64,000 nucleotides of DNA. It comes from Planctomycetota bacterium. GTDB lineage: Bacteria > Planctomycetota > SZUA-567. Below, in pieces: positions 8,930 to 17,278 of the stretch. Positions within the stretch are counted from its first letter, which is position 1; each line of letters starts with the position of its first letter. The notes beneath the pieces are model-generated. The model was not told the DNA's origin, searched no databases, and saw nothing but the letters and a program-made list of their open reading frames with translations. The position numbers and the translations under genes are program-made. The stretch is from NCBI GenBank assembly GCA_031261425.1, contig JAISJR010000018.1, positions 21,329-85,328 on the forward strand, read 5' to 3'.

Positions 8930-9251
8930 CGAAAAATGAATTAAAAATGAAAAATTAAAAATTGCGGTTTGAGCAATTCATTTTTAATTTGTAACTGATG
9001 TTACGCGGTCAACGAAAAGACGCGAATTTTTACAAATAAAAAAAAGAGATTTTTTGTCCACGAATTACACGAATTAAAGAGCCGGAAAACGGATAAAAAA
9101 TTTGGAAAGCACACTAACCTTCGCTTCGCTCGGTTTCGTGTTAATTCGTCTAATTCGTGAAAATTCGTGTTAAGTTCTTTTCGTGTCATTCGTGGCTTCT
9201 CTTTTTTTTTGCGCGTAACGTGAGTTTGTAATTTCTAATTTTTAATTTCGC
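8930..9251. repeat. Non-coding gap with AATTAAAAATT and CACGAATTACACGAATT repeat families
   Basis: This 330-base gap holds no credible gene. Its centre (about 9049-9195) carries CCACGAATTACACGAATTAA, an AAAATTTGGAAAGC...CTTCGCTTCGCTCGG core, then TTAATTCGTCTAATTCGTG on the opposite side. The core recurs in inverted orientation at about 31885-31965. The outer parts are AATTAAAAATT words. Confidence 0.65.
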
Positions 9252-10079
9252 TTAATTTTTACTTCGCCGCTTGGCATAGACCTGTAAAAAGTTAATCAGC
9301 AACAACAGCACAAACGCGCAAACCAACATCGTAACGCCGATGGCGCTGGCGCCCGCGTAGTTAAATTGCGCGAGTTTTTTGACGATGAGAAGCGGGACGA
9401 TTTCCGTTTGGTAGGGCATATTGCTGGAAATGAAAATGATGGCGCCGTATTCGCCGAGTCCGCGCGCGAACGCCAGCGCGAAACCGGTGAGCAATGACGG
9501 AAGCAACGACGGGAAAATCACTTTGACAAAAATTTGATAAAAATTGGCGCCGAGCGACGCGGCGGCTTCTTCGAGTTCGGCGTCCAATTCCTCAATCACC
9601 GGTTGCACCGTGCGCACCACAAACGGCAGTCCGATGAAAATGAGCGCGACCACGATGCCGGCGCGGGAAAAGGAAATATCAATCCCGAACACGCCGAGGA
9701 TTTTCCCCATAATTCCTTGGCTCGAAAAAATCGTCGAAAGCGAAATTCCCGCCACCGCCGTCGGAATCGCGAACGGCAAATCAATCAGCGCGTCGATGAT
9801 TCTTTTGCCGAAAAATTGATACCGCGCCAACACCCACGCGATAATCAAGCCGAGAAAAAAATTCACCGCCGCCGCGTAAAACGTCGAGAGAAACGATATT
9901 TTGAACGCCGACTTAACGCGCTCATCGACGATAATCTCCCAAAAATCCGCCGCCGGCAGTTTCGCCGCGTAAAGAATCAGCGCGATGAGCGGGATAAAAA
10001 TCAGCAGGGACATATACGACAAGGACAGTCCGAGCGTGAGTCCGAATCCGGGCAACTGAGATTTTTTGGGCTTGGACAT
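9252..10079 (-). CDS. cysT: Sulfate ABC transporter permease CysT (CysU)
   Basis: The second membrane subunit of the sulfate importer, 275 residues from the chosen ATG. Six or so membrane spans are visible, beginning around residue 20. The EAA loop is LEEAAASLGANFYQIF and is followed by the GLGEYGAIIFISSNMPYQTEI block that marks the CysT group. The reading frame could also begin at a TTG 12 nt upstream. Neither start has a clear ribosome-binding site, so ATG (MSKPKK) is preferred. The SGNH hydrolase gene and the sulfate-binding protein gene lie upstream on the same strand. Confidence 0.94.
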   Translation of the reverse strand: MSKPKKSQLPGFGLTLGLSLSYMSLLIFIPLIALILYAAKLPAADFWEIIVDERVKSAFKISFLSTFYAAAVNFFLGLIIAWVLARYQFFGKRIIDALIDLPFAIPTAVAGISLSTIFSSQGIMGKILGVFGIDISFSRAGIVVALIFIGLPFVVRTVQPVIEELDAELEEAAASLGANFYQIFVKVIFPSLLPSLLTGFALAFARGLGEYGAIIFISSNMPYQTEIVPLLIVKKLAQFNYAGASAIGVTMLVCAFVLLLLINFLQVYAKRRSKN

Positions 10080-10146
10080 TGTTCGCAACAATTAAAAAAT
10101 GAGGTTACGCGGTTGATGGGGTTTGGCTAATTTATACCGCTAGCCG

Positions 10147-10980
10147 CTATTTCGCAAAAATCGTTTTCACTTTCTCGGCGACAAATTTTCCTAATTTGAT
10201 GTTGTCTTCCGCCGTGAGATGAATGCCGTCGGCGCTGTTCACGACGGGGAATAATTCCGCCGCGTCCAAGAAATAGACCTCCTCTTGTTCGGCGATTTCT
10301 TTATACGCTTTCCCCAATTGCGATGCCAACTCATAACTGCCCGCAAAAACTTTATTGAATCTTTCCGCTTGCGCCGGTTGTCCCGGCGGCGGCGCCATCA
10401 ACAAAATTTTCGGCTCGCGCCCCTTAAACGCGCCGACTTTCGTAATCTTGATGAGCGTGGCAATCGACGCGCGGATGTCGGCTAAACTTTGTTTATTATA
10501 GACCCGCGTGTCATTCGTGCCTAAAAATATCACCACTAAATCTAAGGGGTCATGCGTGCGGAGTAGCGGCAACAAAGCGAGTTTGCCGTTGAGATTCGCA
10601 TATTCCTTGATGGAAGCGTCAACTCCGGCTACATAATCATCGGCGCCGGCGGTGCGGGCATTCAAGCCCTCTTCGACAATCGTGAACGAATCTCCTAAGG
10701 CGTCTTGCAAGGCGCCGGACCACCGCTGATGAAAATGATACCGTTCCGTCGTTCCCTGCGGCGAAGGGATATAGCCCCAAGTAATCGAATCGCCGAAGAG
10801 CAAAATCCGCGGTTTGTCGGCGGCGGCTTTATCGGCGGCCGATTGCGGTTGGACGCTCGTTGGCGCCGCGGCGCTTGCGGCAGGAGCGTCGGCGAACGCC
10901 AAACCGCCCCCTAACCCTAACCCGATAACCAAACCGATGACGGATAATGCTAAAAATTTGCGGGGTGATGCTGATGCCAT
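10147..10980 (-). CDS. Exported SGNH/GDSL-family hydrolase
   Basis: A serine hydrolase of the SGNH superfamily, probably an esterase acting outside the cytoplasm. The N-terminus (residues 1-30) is a hydrophobic signal sequence followed by an Ala/Pro-rich linker. Family blocks are GDSIT at 63-67 (catalytic Ser65), a Gly-containing block near EEGLNARTAG (103-112), GTND at 154-157 and DGIHL at 251-255 (catalytic Asp and His). The start at 10980 is preferred over an upstream TTG because AGGATAAATACT precedes it. It lies between the sulfate-binding protein and cysT genes, all leftward. Its substrate is not evident, and nothing ties it biochemically to sulfur. Confidence 0.88.
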   Translation of the reverse strand: MASASPRKFLALSVIGLVIGLGLGGGLAFADAPAASAAAPTSVQPQSAADKAAADKPRILLFGDSITWGYIPSPQGTTERYHFHQRWSGALQDALGDSFTIVEEGLNARTAGADDYVAGVDASIKEYANLNGKLALLPLLRTHDPLDLVVIFLGTNDTRVYNKQSLADIRASIATLIKITKVGAFKGREPKILLMAPPPGQPAQAERFNKVFAGSYELASQLGKAYKEIAEQEEVYFLDAAELFPVVNSADGIHLTAEDNIKLGKFVAEKVKTIFAK

Positions 10981-11019
10981 AGTATTTATCCTGATGAATA
11001 ATGACAAGCCGAGAAATAA

Positions 11020-11105
11020 AACGCCTTAAAACCCCTTGTTTCCCCCTGAAATCCCTTAAGCGCCCAATAAGGTCTTTAAGGAAGTTAAGGGGGGGAATGG
11101 GTTTT
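11020..11105. repeat. CCTTAAA/TTTAAGG palindromic repeat
   Basis: Words such as CCTTAAAACCCC and CCCTTAAGCGCCC on the left face TTTAAGGAAGTTAAGG and GGGTTTTAAGG on the right, giving a gapped palindrome between the SGNH hydrolase and sulfate-binding protein genes. Confidence 0.5.
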
Positions 11106-11137
11106 AAGGAAGGTTACTGACCACTGACTACCGGCAA

Positions 11138-12193
11138 CTATTTTTTGTGCAACTCCGTGATGATTTTGTCGAACTCGGCGCCGTCGGCGAAGTGCCGCGC
11201 ATACGCTTTCGCCCAGCCGCCGAAATCGCCGTCGATGGTAACGAGTTTCAGTTCCGGCAACGTGTCGGTGAATTCTTTACCGACTTCGGGGTCGCTCGGA
11301 CGGTAATAATTCTTGCCCGCAATCCGCTGACCTTCTTTCGAGTAGAGATAGTTCAGATACTCTTTCGCCACTTCGGCGGTGCCGTGCCGTTCCACATTTT
11401 TGTCCACCCACGCCACCGTCGGTTCGGCGAGGATGCTCAAACTCGGCACCACAATTTCGACTTTGCCTTTGGCGACGTCGTTAATCGACAGATACGCCTC
11501 GTTTTCCCACGCCAACAACACGTCGCCTTGACCTTTTTGCACAAAAGTATTGGTGGCGCCGCGAGCGCCGGAATCGAGCACCGGCACGTTGGCGTAAATT
11601 TGTTTGACAAATTCCCGCGCTTTCGCGTCGTCGTTGCCGTTATTGGCGAGCGCATACGCCCACGCCGCGAGATAATTCCACCGCGCGCCGCCGGAGGTCT
11701 TCGGGTCGGGCGTGATGGTTTTGACGTCGCTTCGCGTCAGGTCGTTCCAATCCTTAATGTTCTTCGGATTGCCCACGCGCACCAAAAAGACGATGGTCGA
11801 AGTGTAAGGCGCGCTGTTTTTCGGCAAGCGCGTCTGCCAATTTTCCGGCAACAATTGATTGCCGTTCGCCTTGGTTTTGCTGACGACTTCGTCGATGTCG
11901 TAAGCGAGCGCCAAGGTCAACACGTCGGCTTCGTTGCCTTGGATGACGGCATTCGCCTGCGCGGTGCTTCCGGCGTGCGATTGCGTTACCGTAACCGTGT
12001 TGCCGGTTTTTTCCTGGTAATACTTGGCGAACGCTTCGTTGAACTCTTTGTAGAGTTCACGCGTCGGGTCGTAAGAAACATTCAGCAACTTAAATTCCTC
12101 GCCGGCGCGCGCTACCGGCGTCGCCAAAAAGCCAAACCCCGCCGCCGCCGCGAGCGCGAACAAAATCGCCCGCCCCAAGAATTGCATACGCAT
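11138..12193 (-). CDS. Periplasmic sulfate-binding protein (Sbp/CysP family)
   Basis: High-affinity sulfate-binding protein that feeds the CysT-CysW-CysA importer. It has a signal peptide (about residues 1-30, ending ARA) and 351 residues in all. The family blocks are LLNVSYDPTRELYKEFN near the mature N-terminus, QSHAGSTAQANAVIQG, PDPKTSGGARWNYLAAW and WENEAYL. The PKTSGGARW block is the classic sulfate-binding segment. An AAGGAG site seven bases before the ATG supports the start. It is the first gene of the leftward sulfate block; its promoter should lie in 12194-12360. Sbp and CysP cannot be told apart by eye. Confidence 0.95.
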   Translation of the reverse strand: MRMQFLGRAILFALAAAAGFGFLATPVARAGEEFKLLNVSYDPTRELYKEFNEAFAKYYQEKTGNTVTVTQSHAGSTAQANAVIQGNEADVLTLALAYDIDEVVSKTKANGNQLLPENWQTRLPKNSAPYTSTIVFLVRVGNPKNIKDWNDLTRSDVKTITPDPKTSGGARWNYLAAWAYALANNGNDDAKAREFVKQIYANVPVLDSGARGATNTFVQKGQGDVLLAWENEAYLSINDVAKGKVEIVVPSLSILAEPTVAWVDKNVERHGTAEVAKEYLNYLYSKEGQRIAGKNYYRPSDPEVGKEFTDTLPELKLVTIDGDFGGWAKAYARHFADGAEFDKIITELHKK

Positions 12194-12276
12194 TTTTTTC
12201 TCCTTGAAAAAATAAATATCACCAACAACGTAACATTATGATAAATCGGCGCGGGATTGTCAAGCGGAAAAAAAGT

Positions 12277-12362
12277 TTAGAGTTGAAAGTTGGGCAATGG
12301 TTGCGCTTCGCGCGTCCTAAAAATAAAATCCTCCGCTTTCTCAACTCTCAATTCTCAACGCT
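12277..12362. repeat. GAGTTGA/TCAACTC palindromic repeat
   Basis: GTTTAGAGTTGAAAGTT on the left pairs with CAACTCTCAATTCTCAAC on the right, around a TTGCGCTTCGCGCGTC core. The same design recurs at 33815-33850 with 34310-34340, and at 36482-36595. Confidence 0.6.
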
Positions 12363-12363
12363 G

Positions 12364-13035
12364 ATGAAAACCATCCTCGCCGTGCGCGACCTGACGAAAA
12401 TTTATCAAATGGGGCAGACGGAAGTCCGCGCCCTGAACGGCGTGTCGCTGACCGTCGGCGCGGGCGAATTGACGGCGATTATCGGCGCGTCGGGGAGCGG
12501 CAAGTCAACGCTGATGCACATCTTGGGCTGTCTCGACACGCCGACGAGCGGACAATACTTTTTGGCGGACAAGGACGTTTCGACGTTGAGCGGCGACGAA
12601 CAGGCGGCGATTCGCAACCGCGAAATCGGCTTTGTTTTTCAGACGTTTAATTTATTGCCGCGGCTTAGCGCGCTCGAAAACGTCGAATTGCCGTTGCTCT
12701 ACGCCGGCAACCGGCAGGCGCGCGAAAAGGCGCTCGCGGCGCTGGCGCTCGTCGGTTTAGCCGACCGCGCCGAACACGAGCCGAATCAAATGTCCGGCGG
12801 GCAACGGCAACGGGTGGCGATTGCCCGCGCGCTGATTAACGACCCGCAGGTGATTTTCGCCGACGAGCCGACCGGCAATCTCGACAGCCAAACCGGCGTC
12901 GAAATTTTGGCGATGTTCAAACAATTAAACGACGCCGGACGCACGATTATTATGGTTACGCACGACCCGAAAATCGCCGGCTTCTGCCGCCGCCGCATCC
13001 ACATCGCCGACGGAAAAATCGTGAGCGACGGTTGA
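12364..13035 (+). CDS. ABC transporter ATP-binding protein, LolD/MacB type
   Basis: A 223-residue ATPase of the LolD/MacB/FtsE-like group that powers lipoprotein release or mechanotransmission rather than import. Walker A is GASGSGKST (41-49), the signature is MSGGQ (143-147) and Walker B runs into ADEPTGNLD (166-174), the DEPTGNLD form being typical of this group. The reading frame is open 126 nt further upstream, but that part is repeat sequence, so the ATG at 12364 is taken although no strong ribosome-binding site is seen. No permease with MacB/LolC features is adjacent, so the partner must be elsewhere. LolD is the most likely role but is not proven. Confidence 0.86.
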   Translation: MKTILAVRDLTKIYQMGQTEVRALNGVSLTVGAGELTAIIGASGSGKSTLMHILGCLDTPTSGQYFLADKDVSTLSGDEQAAIRNREIGFVFQTFNLLPRLSALENVELPLLYAGNRQAREKALAALALVGLADRAEHEPNQMSGGQRQRVAIARALINDPQVIFADEPTGNLDSQTGVEILAMFKQLNDAGRTIIMVTHDPKIAGFCRRRIHIADGKIVSDG

Positions 13036-13039
13036 GAGG

Positions 13040-13160
13040 GCAATTAACAATTGACAATTAACAATTAAAAATTGTGGAGTTTTATTTTTCAAATTCGCTT
13101 CGCGAAATTTTGACAACTAACGCCACAATTGTTAATTTTTAATTGTTAATTGTTAATTGA
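13040..13160. repeat. AATTAACAATT palindrome with GCTTCGCG core
   Basis: TTAACAATTGACAATTAAC arms face GTTAATTTTTAATTGTTAATTG arms around GTGGAGTTTTATT, a TTCGCTTCGCG core and AACGCCAC. This is the clearest member of the commonest spacer family in the window. Confidence 0.65.
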
Positions 13161-13236
13161 AAACCGCTCTGCTTGACGCTCGCCGGTTATTGCTTAAAAA
13201 CTGCCGAAATTTGCGTTTTGACTGCGAGGAATCCTT

Positions 13237-14019
13237 ATGGCTACGCCCACCGCGCTGGTTCTTCGCGCCGCCGGCACCAATTGCGACCGCGAAACGGTTT
13301 TCGCGTTGGAACAAGCCGGCGCGCAATGCGAGTGTTGGCACGTCAATCAATTAACCGCCGACCCCGCGCCGTTTGCCCGCGCGCAAATTATCGCCTTGCC
13401 CGGCGGCTTCACTTACGGCGACGACGTGGCGTCCGGCAAAGTTCTCGCCGTCGAATTGGCGCAGACGCTCGGCGACCGGTTGCGCGAATTTGTCGAACGC
13501 GGCGGCTTGGTCATCGGCATCTGCAACGGTTTTCAAGTGTTGGTCAAAACCGGCTTGTTGCCGTCCGCGGCGTTCCAAGCCGCCGCCGACCGCGTCGCGA
13601 CTTTGACGCATAACTCCTCGCATAAATTTGAATGCCGCTGGGTGAAACTCCGCGCCGAGGCGAACACCGTTTGCGTGTTCGCGCAAAAAGACGAAATCAT
13701 CGAAATACCGGCGGCGCACGGCGAGGGCAAATTGGTCGCCCGCTCGCCGGAAGTCGTGGCGGAATGGGAGCGGCAGGGGCAGGTGGTTTATCGTTATGTC
13801 GTGCCGGCGGGCGGCGACTATCCCGCCGACCCGAACGGTTCGGTCGGGCATATCGCCGGACTGTGCGACCGGACGGGGCGGATTTTCGGTTTGATGCCGC
13901 ATCCTGAACGCCACATTTTCCCGTATCAACATCCGCGCTGGACGCGCGACCCCGCCGCCGCCAACGCCGCCGGCGCCAAGATTTTTCGCCGCGCGGTGCA
14001 ATTTTTGTTGAGCAATTAA
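13237..14019 (+). CDS. purQ: Phosphoribosylformylglycinamidine synthase, glutaminase subunit
   Basis: PurQ releases ammonia from glutamine for PurL in the fourth step of purine synthesis. The class I amidotransferase triad is visible: nucleophile Cys96 in GICNGFQ (94-100), and His222 with Glu224 in PHPERH (221-226). The opening ALVLRAAGTNCDRET block and the 260-residue length fit the stand-alone PurQ used with separate PurL and PurS. AGGAATCC precedes the ATG. The last two residues and stop lie at the edge of an AATTAAAAATT repeat. No other pur gene is adjacent. Confidence 0.95.
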   Translation: MATPTALVLRAAGTNCDRETVFALEQAGAQCECWHVNQLTADPAPFARAQIIALPGGFTYGDDVASGKVLAVELAQTLGDRLREFVERGGLVIGICNGFQVLVKTGLLPSAAFQAAADRVATLTHNSSHKFECRWVKLRAEANTVCVFAQKDEIIEIPAAHGEGKLVARSPEVVAEWERQGQVVYRYVVPAGGDYPADPNGSVGHIAGLCDRTGRIFGLMPHPERHIFPYQHPRWTRDPAAANAAGAKIFRRAVQFLLSN

Positions 14020-14062
14020 AAATTACAAATTACGAATTACGAATGGTGGAGCGTTAGCAGAT

Positions 14063-14270
14063 TCGCCGCGAAGCGGCAGAGCGTAACAGCCCAGCCCAAA
14101 GGAAAATCGGCTCTATCGATTTTCCGGCGGGCTGGGTTAGCGTTGCCGGAAAATACGCCCTGCAAGGGCAGTGGGAATTTTTTGCCTTGCCCTTACAGGG
14201 CGCGTAATTTATGGGCGACTTTTTGCCCAGCGCGTTGCGCTGGGTTGTTACGCGCCGCCCCTGCGGGGCG
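14063..14270. repeat. About 208-bp multi-hairpin repeat element, copy 1
   Basis: A string of palindromes: CGCCGCGAAGCGGC, CCCAGCCC...GGGCTGGG enclosing GGAAAATCGG...CGATTTTCC, GCCCTGCAAGGGC...GCCCTTACAGGGC, CCCAGCGCGTTGCGCTGGG and GCCCCTGCGGGGC. The whole block recurs in inverted orientation at 33996-34202 with roughly 90% identity by eye. It is flanked by complementary arms of AATTAAAAATTAC and GTAATTTTTAATT. It resembles a REP/BIME cluster or a non-autonomous mobile element. No gene lies in this 295-base gap. Confidence 0.8.
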
Positions 14271-14314
14271 TTTTTAATTCGTAATTTGTAATTTTTAATT
14301 GAATGGAGATGGTT

Positions 14315-15190
14315 ATGGCTCAACCGGAACGCCTGAACACCGACGACCTGACCGGACGGCAGTTTGACGGCTATCGGTTGCTTAACCGTGTTTCCCTCGG
14401 CGGCTCCGGCGCGGTGTATCGGGCGCAACACCGGAAATATCCGGCGCCGGTGGCGATGAAACTGATGCACTACGACCGGAGCAAACGCGAAACCGCCGCT
14501 TTCCGCCGCGAATTTGCGCTGGGGAAAATGCTCTCCGTCAATAAATTCTTTTTGCATTATTACGACAAAGGCAGTTATCAAAATCGTCCTTACGTGGTGA
14601 TGGAGTATTTCTCCGGCAAGCCGCTCGGTCTGGTCTGGCGCGAGAGCGAAGTCAAAGCGCGAATCGAAAATCGGTTAAGCGGTTTTTGGGTCGAATTGGC
14701 GCAGGCGGTTGAGTGCCTGCACCGTCATAAAATTGTGCATTGGGATTTGAAGCCGAATAATTTTTTGTATGACGGGCGCTTGCTGAAACTGATTGATTTT
14801 TCCATTTCGGAAGTCGAATTGAAATGGTGGCAACTGTGGTTGCCCGGCGAGCGCAAAGGGACGCCGGGGTATATGTCGCCGGAACAAATTCAGCAGAAAA
14901 AACCGGCGGCGGTGATGGATGTTTACGGCTTCGGCGCGATGATGTTCGAGTATTTCGCCGGACGTCTGCCGTTTGTCGCCGAAGACAGCAACACGGTGTT
15001 GAATATGACGCTGAAAACGCCGACGCCGCCGAAATTGAGCAAGTTCAACCCGCGCGTGTCGAACGACTTGGAAAAACTCGTCGGGCGGATGCTCGCGAAA
15101 GACCCGAAAATGCGCCCGCGGAATATGCAACAAATTATCGCGGCGCTGAAAGTGATGGATTTTTACGTGGGGGAAATTAGTCCGCAATGA
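14315..15190 (+). CDS. Hanks-type serine/threonine protein kinase
   Basis: A 291-residue soluble kinase consisting of one catalytic domain and no membrane anchor. Features: glycine loop LGGSGAVYR (28-36), ATP-binding Lys49 in VAMKL, catalytic loop HWDLKPNN (142-149), metal-binding DFS (161-163) in place of DFG, and the activation segment GTPGYMSPE (182-190). The HRD motif is HWD, so the RD arginine is missing while the catalytic Asp and Asn remain. The start at 14315 has GGAG six bases upstream. Its stop overlaps the queE start by ATGA, so the two are likely coupled. Activity is probable; substrates are unknown. Confidence 0.9.
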   Translation: MAQPERLNTDDLTGRQFDGYRLLNRVSLGGSGAVYRAQHRKYPAPVAMKLMHYDRSKRETAAFRREFALGKMLSVNKFFLHYYDKGSYQNRPYVVMEYFSGKPLGLVWRESEVKARIENRLSGFWVELAQAVECLHRHKIVHWDLKPNNFLYDGRLLKLIDFSISEVELKWWQLWLPGERKGTPGYMSPEQIQQKKPAAVMDVYGFGAMMFEYFAGRLPFVAEDSNTVLNMTLKTPTPPKLSKFNPRVSNDLEKLVGRMLAKDPKMRPRNMQQIIAALKVMDFYVGEISPQ

Positions 15191-15855
15191 AACTTGCCGA
15201 GGAATTGACGTTACAGGTTTATGAGATTTATCGCGCGATTCAGGGCGAAACGTCGCGGGCGGGCTTGCCTTGCGTCATCGTCCGGCTGGCGGGGTGCGAC
15301 TTGCGGTGCGCGTGGTGCGACACGCTCGAAGCCGCGAACGCCGGCGCCGGCAAGGAAATGACCGTCGCGGACATCGCGCGCGCGGTCGAGCCGTTAGGCA
15401 CGCGCCTGATTTGTCTCACCGGCGGCGAGCCGCTGTTGCAGAAAAACACGCCGGCGTTAGCCGCTTATTTCGCGGGGGCGGGTTACACGGTGCAGGTCGA
15501 GACCAACGGCGCGAAGCCGATTGCGCCGTTGCGCGCGCCGATTATTCGGATTATGGACATTAAATGTCCGGCGTCGGGAATGAGCCGCCAATGCGATTTT
15601 AACAATCTGGCGGATTTGCGCCCGACCGACGAGGTCAAATTTGTCATCGCCACGCGGGACGACTACGAATACGCGCGGCAGGTGATTGAGAATTATAATT
15701 TGCGCGCGGGCGTTTTAATGAGTCCGCTGACCGGACCGCAAAGCGAAATCGCGCCGGCGCTCCTCGCCGAATGGATGCTCTACGACGACCTCGACGCGCG
15801 CCTGCAACTGCAACTGCACAAAATTATTTGGGATAAGGGCGAGCCGAAAAAATGA
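15187..15855 (+). CDS. queE: 7-carboxy-7-deazaguanine synthase (radical SAM)
   Basis: QueE converts 6-carboxytetrahydropterin to 7-carboxy-7-deazaguanine on the way to queuosine. The radical-SAM cluster motif CxxxCxxC is C37, C41, C44 (GCDLRCAWCDT), preceded by the substrate-proximal YRAIQGETSRAG block and followed by TGGEPLLQ, the SAM-binding segment. The length of 222 aa is normal. The start codon overlaps the kinase stop (ATGA). No queC, queD or queF is nearby. The coupling to a protein kinase is unusual for this pathway. Confidence 0.94.
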   Translation: MKLAEELTLQVYEIYRAIQGETSRAGLPCVIVRLAGCDLRCAWCDTLEAANAGAGKEMTVADIARAVEPLGTRLICLTGGEPLLQKNTPALAAYFAGAGYTVQVETNGAKPIAPLRAPIIRIMDIKCPASGMSRQCDFNNLADLRPTDEVKFVIATRDDYEYARQVIENYNLRAGVLMSPLTGPQSEIAPALLAEWMLYDDLDARLQLQLHKIIWDKGEPKK

Positions 15856-15926
15856 GGCGCGCTCCGCAATAAACCGGATTTTCAATTGTTTTTTTTCGCT
15901 TACTCAAATGACAGGAGGACAGAACC

Positions 15927-16040
15927 ATGGCGCATTCACGTCGCAAACCGTCGGCAACCCGTCGCGGAATGCCGCGCAAAAACCGCTGGCTCAACAAAGG
16001 CGGTTCGATGCCGAAAATCAAAACCACCGCGCGCGGTTAA
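15927..16040 (+). CDS. Small highly basic protein, 37 residues, unknown
   Basis: A short gene with an excellent ribosome-binding site (AGGAGGACAGAACC before ATG) and a strong terminator starting 11 bases after the stop. The product has about 12 Arg/Lys residues and no acidic residue, begins MAHSRRKPSATRRG and ends KIKTTARG. This is the look of a small ribosome-associated or nucleic-acid-binding protein, similar in style but not visibly in sequence to small ribosomal proteins such as bTHX. It stands alone between queE and the ankyrin gene. I do not recognise the family; expression signals make it likely to be real. Confidence 0.65.
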   Translation: MAHSRRKPSATRRGMPRKNRWLNKGGSMPKIKTTARG

Positions 16041-16050
16041 TCGTGGTTAA

Positions 16051-16092
16051 TTCAAACGGGCAAGCCATTTTGGGGCTTGCCCGTTTGAATTT
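16051..16092 (+). terminator. Rho-independent terminator of the 37-residue protein gene
   Basis: A perfect 16-bp stem (TTCAAACGGGCAAGCC at 16051-16066 with its complement at 16074-16089), 7-base loop, then TTTA. It ends the small-protein transcript and may also serve the opposite strand. Confidence 0.85.
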
Positions 16093-16207
16093 ATCCGGCG
16101 CCGGTTGCGCGCCGTTGGCGCGACTGCCGGCAAGCCGCAAAAAAGAGATTAATAATTTTAAGAATCTTAAAATTCTTAACCCTCTTTTTACGCCGCAAGG
16201 CGGCGCG

Positions 16208-17014
16208 TCAGTTCGCCGCGCCGTTTTTCAGCAATTCTTGCACGAACTTCGCGTAGCCCGCCATGCCCGCGATATTCAGCGCCGTTTGTCCGGCGTTATT
16301 CTTTACGTTGATGACCGTCGTGAAGAATTTAATCGCGTCGGCGCGGTCGTTGCGCGCCGCGTAGTGCAACGCGGTGTTGCCGGCGGCGTCAACGGCGGCG
16401 ACGGCGGCGCCGCTCCCGATAAGCGTTTGCGCCGATTTTTCATTGCCGGTTTCCGCCGCCCACATCAGCGCCGTTTTGCCGGCTTGGTCCGCCGCGTTCG
16501 GGTCGGCTTTCGCCATCAGCAAATCGCGAAGCATATTCGGCTTGCCTTTCGCCGCCGAAATTTGCAACGGCGTAACGCCGTTCGCGTCGGCGATATTGAC
16601 ATCCGCGCCGTAAGCGATGAGCAAGTCCATATTTTCTTGTTTCGACCATTCGCAGGCGTTGAAAATCGGCGTGTGTCCGTTTTTGTCGAGCGCGTTGATT
16701 TCCGGTTTCGCCGCCAATACGGCTTTCAAGACGTTCAACGAGCCGCCCGCCGCGTAATGCAACGGCGTCGCGCCGGCGGCGTCGGCGACGTTGACCAATT
16801 TCGGATTCGCCGCCAACATCGCTTGCACCGTGTCCAATTGTTTCCATTGCAAACGGTCTTTGATATTCTGATTCAAAATTTCCACCGCCGCCTGCAACTG
16901 CGGGTCGCGCAACGACGGGTCGCGCAACGACGGGTCGGCGGATGCTTCCGCCGCCACGGTCGCGAACGTCAAACAAGCCGCCAATAATCCCGCGCCGAGA
17001 ATTTGGTTTTTCAT
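16208..17014 (-). CDS. Exported ankyrin-repeat protein
   Basis: A 268-residue protein with a signal peptide (about residues 1-22, ending AEA), so it should act in the periplasm. After a short linker it consists of five to six ankyrin repeats; clear units are GATPLHYAAGGSLNVLKAVL, GHTPIFNAC, GVTPLQISAAKG, GKTALMWAAETG and GNTALHYAA. Ankyrin repeats mediate protein binding, so the partner rather than a reaction defines it. GGAGGG precedes the ATG at 17014. Just after the signal peptide the five-residue unit DPSLR is repeated exactly at DNA level (15-bp tandem), a recent slippage product. The gene is alone on this strand. Confidence 0.88.
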   Translation of the reverse strand: MKNQILGAGLLAACLTFATVAAEASADPSLRDPSLRDPQLQAAVEILNQNIKDRLQWKQLDTVQAMLAANPKLVNVADAAGATPLHYAAGGSLNVLKAVLAAKPEINALDKNGHTPIFNACEWSKQENMDLLIAYGADVNIADANGVTPLQISAAKGKPNMLRDLLMAKADPNAADQAGKTALMWAAETGNEKSAQTLIGSGAAVAAVDAAGNTALHYAARNDRADAIKFFTTVINVKNNAGQTALNIAGMAGYAKFVQELLKNGAAN

Positions 17015-17278
17015 CGTGAACCCTCCAATGGTTGAGAAATGAGCGATAAATAAACGGCGGATTGTAACCGCCGGCGCGTCAATCGACAATTAAAAATTAG
17101 CGATTAACAAGCGGGGCGGCGGCGGATAAAATGGAGCGAAGAGGGATTAGGGGAAAAGGGAAAAGGGAAAAGTTGAAAGTTCAGATTGCGCTTTCGGCGT
17201 TTCTTAAACTCTTAAAATCCTTACTCCCCTTAAAATCCTTTGCTCTAAATTTTCCCTAAACCGGAGGCGCGAAAGAAA

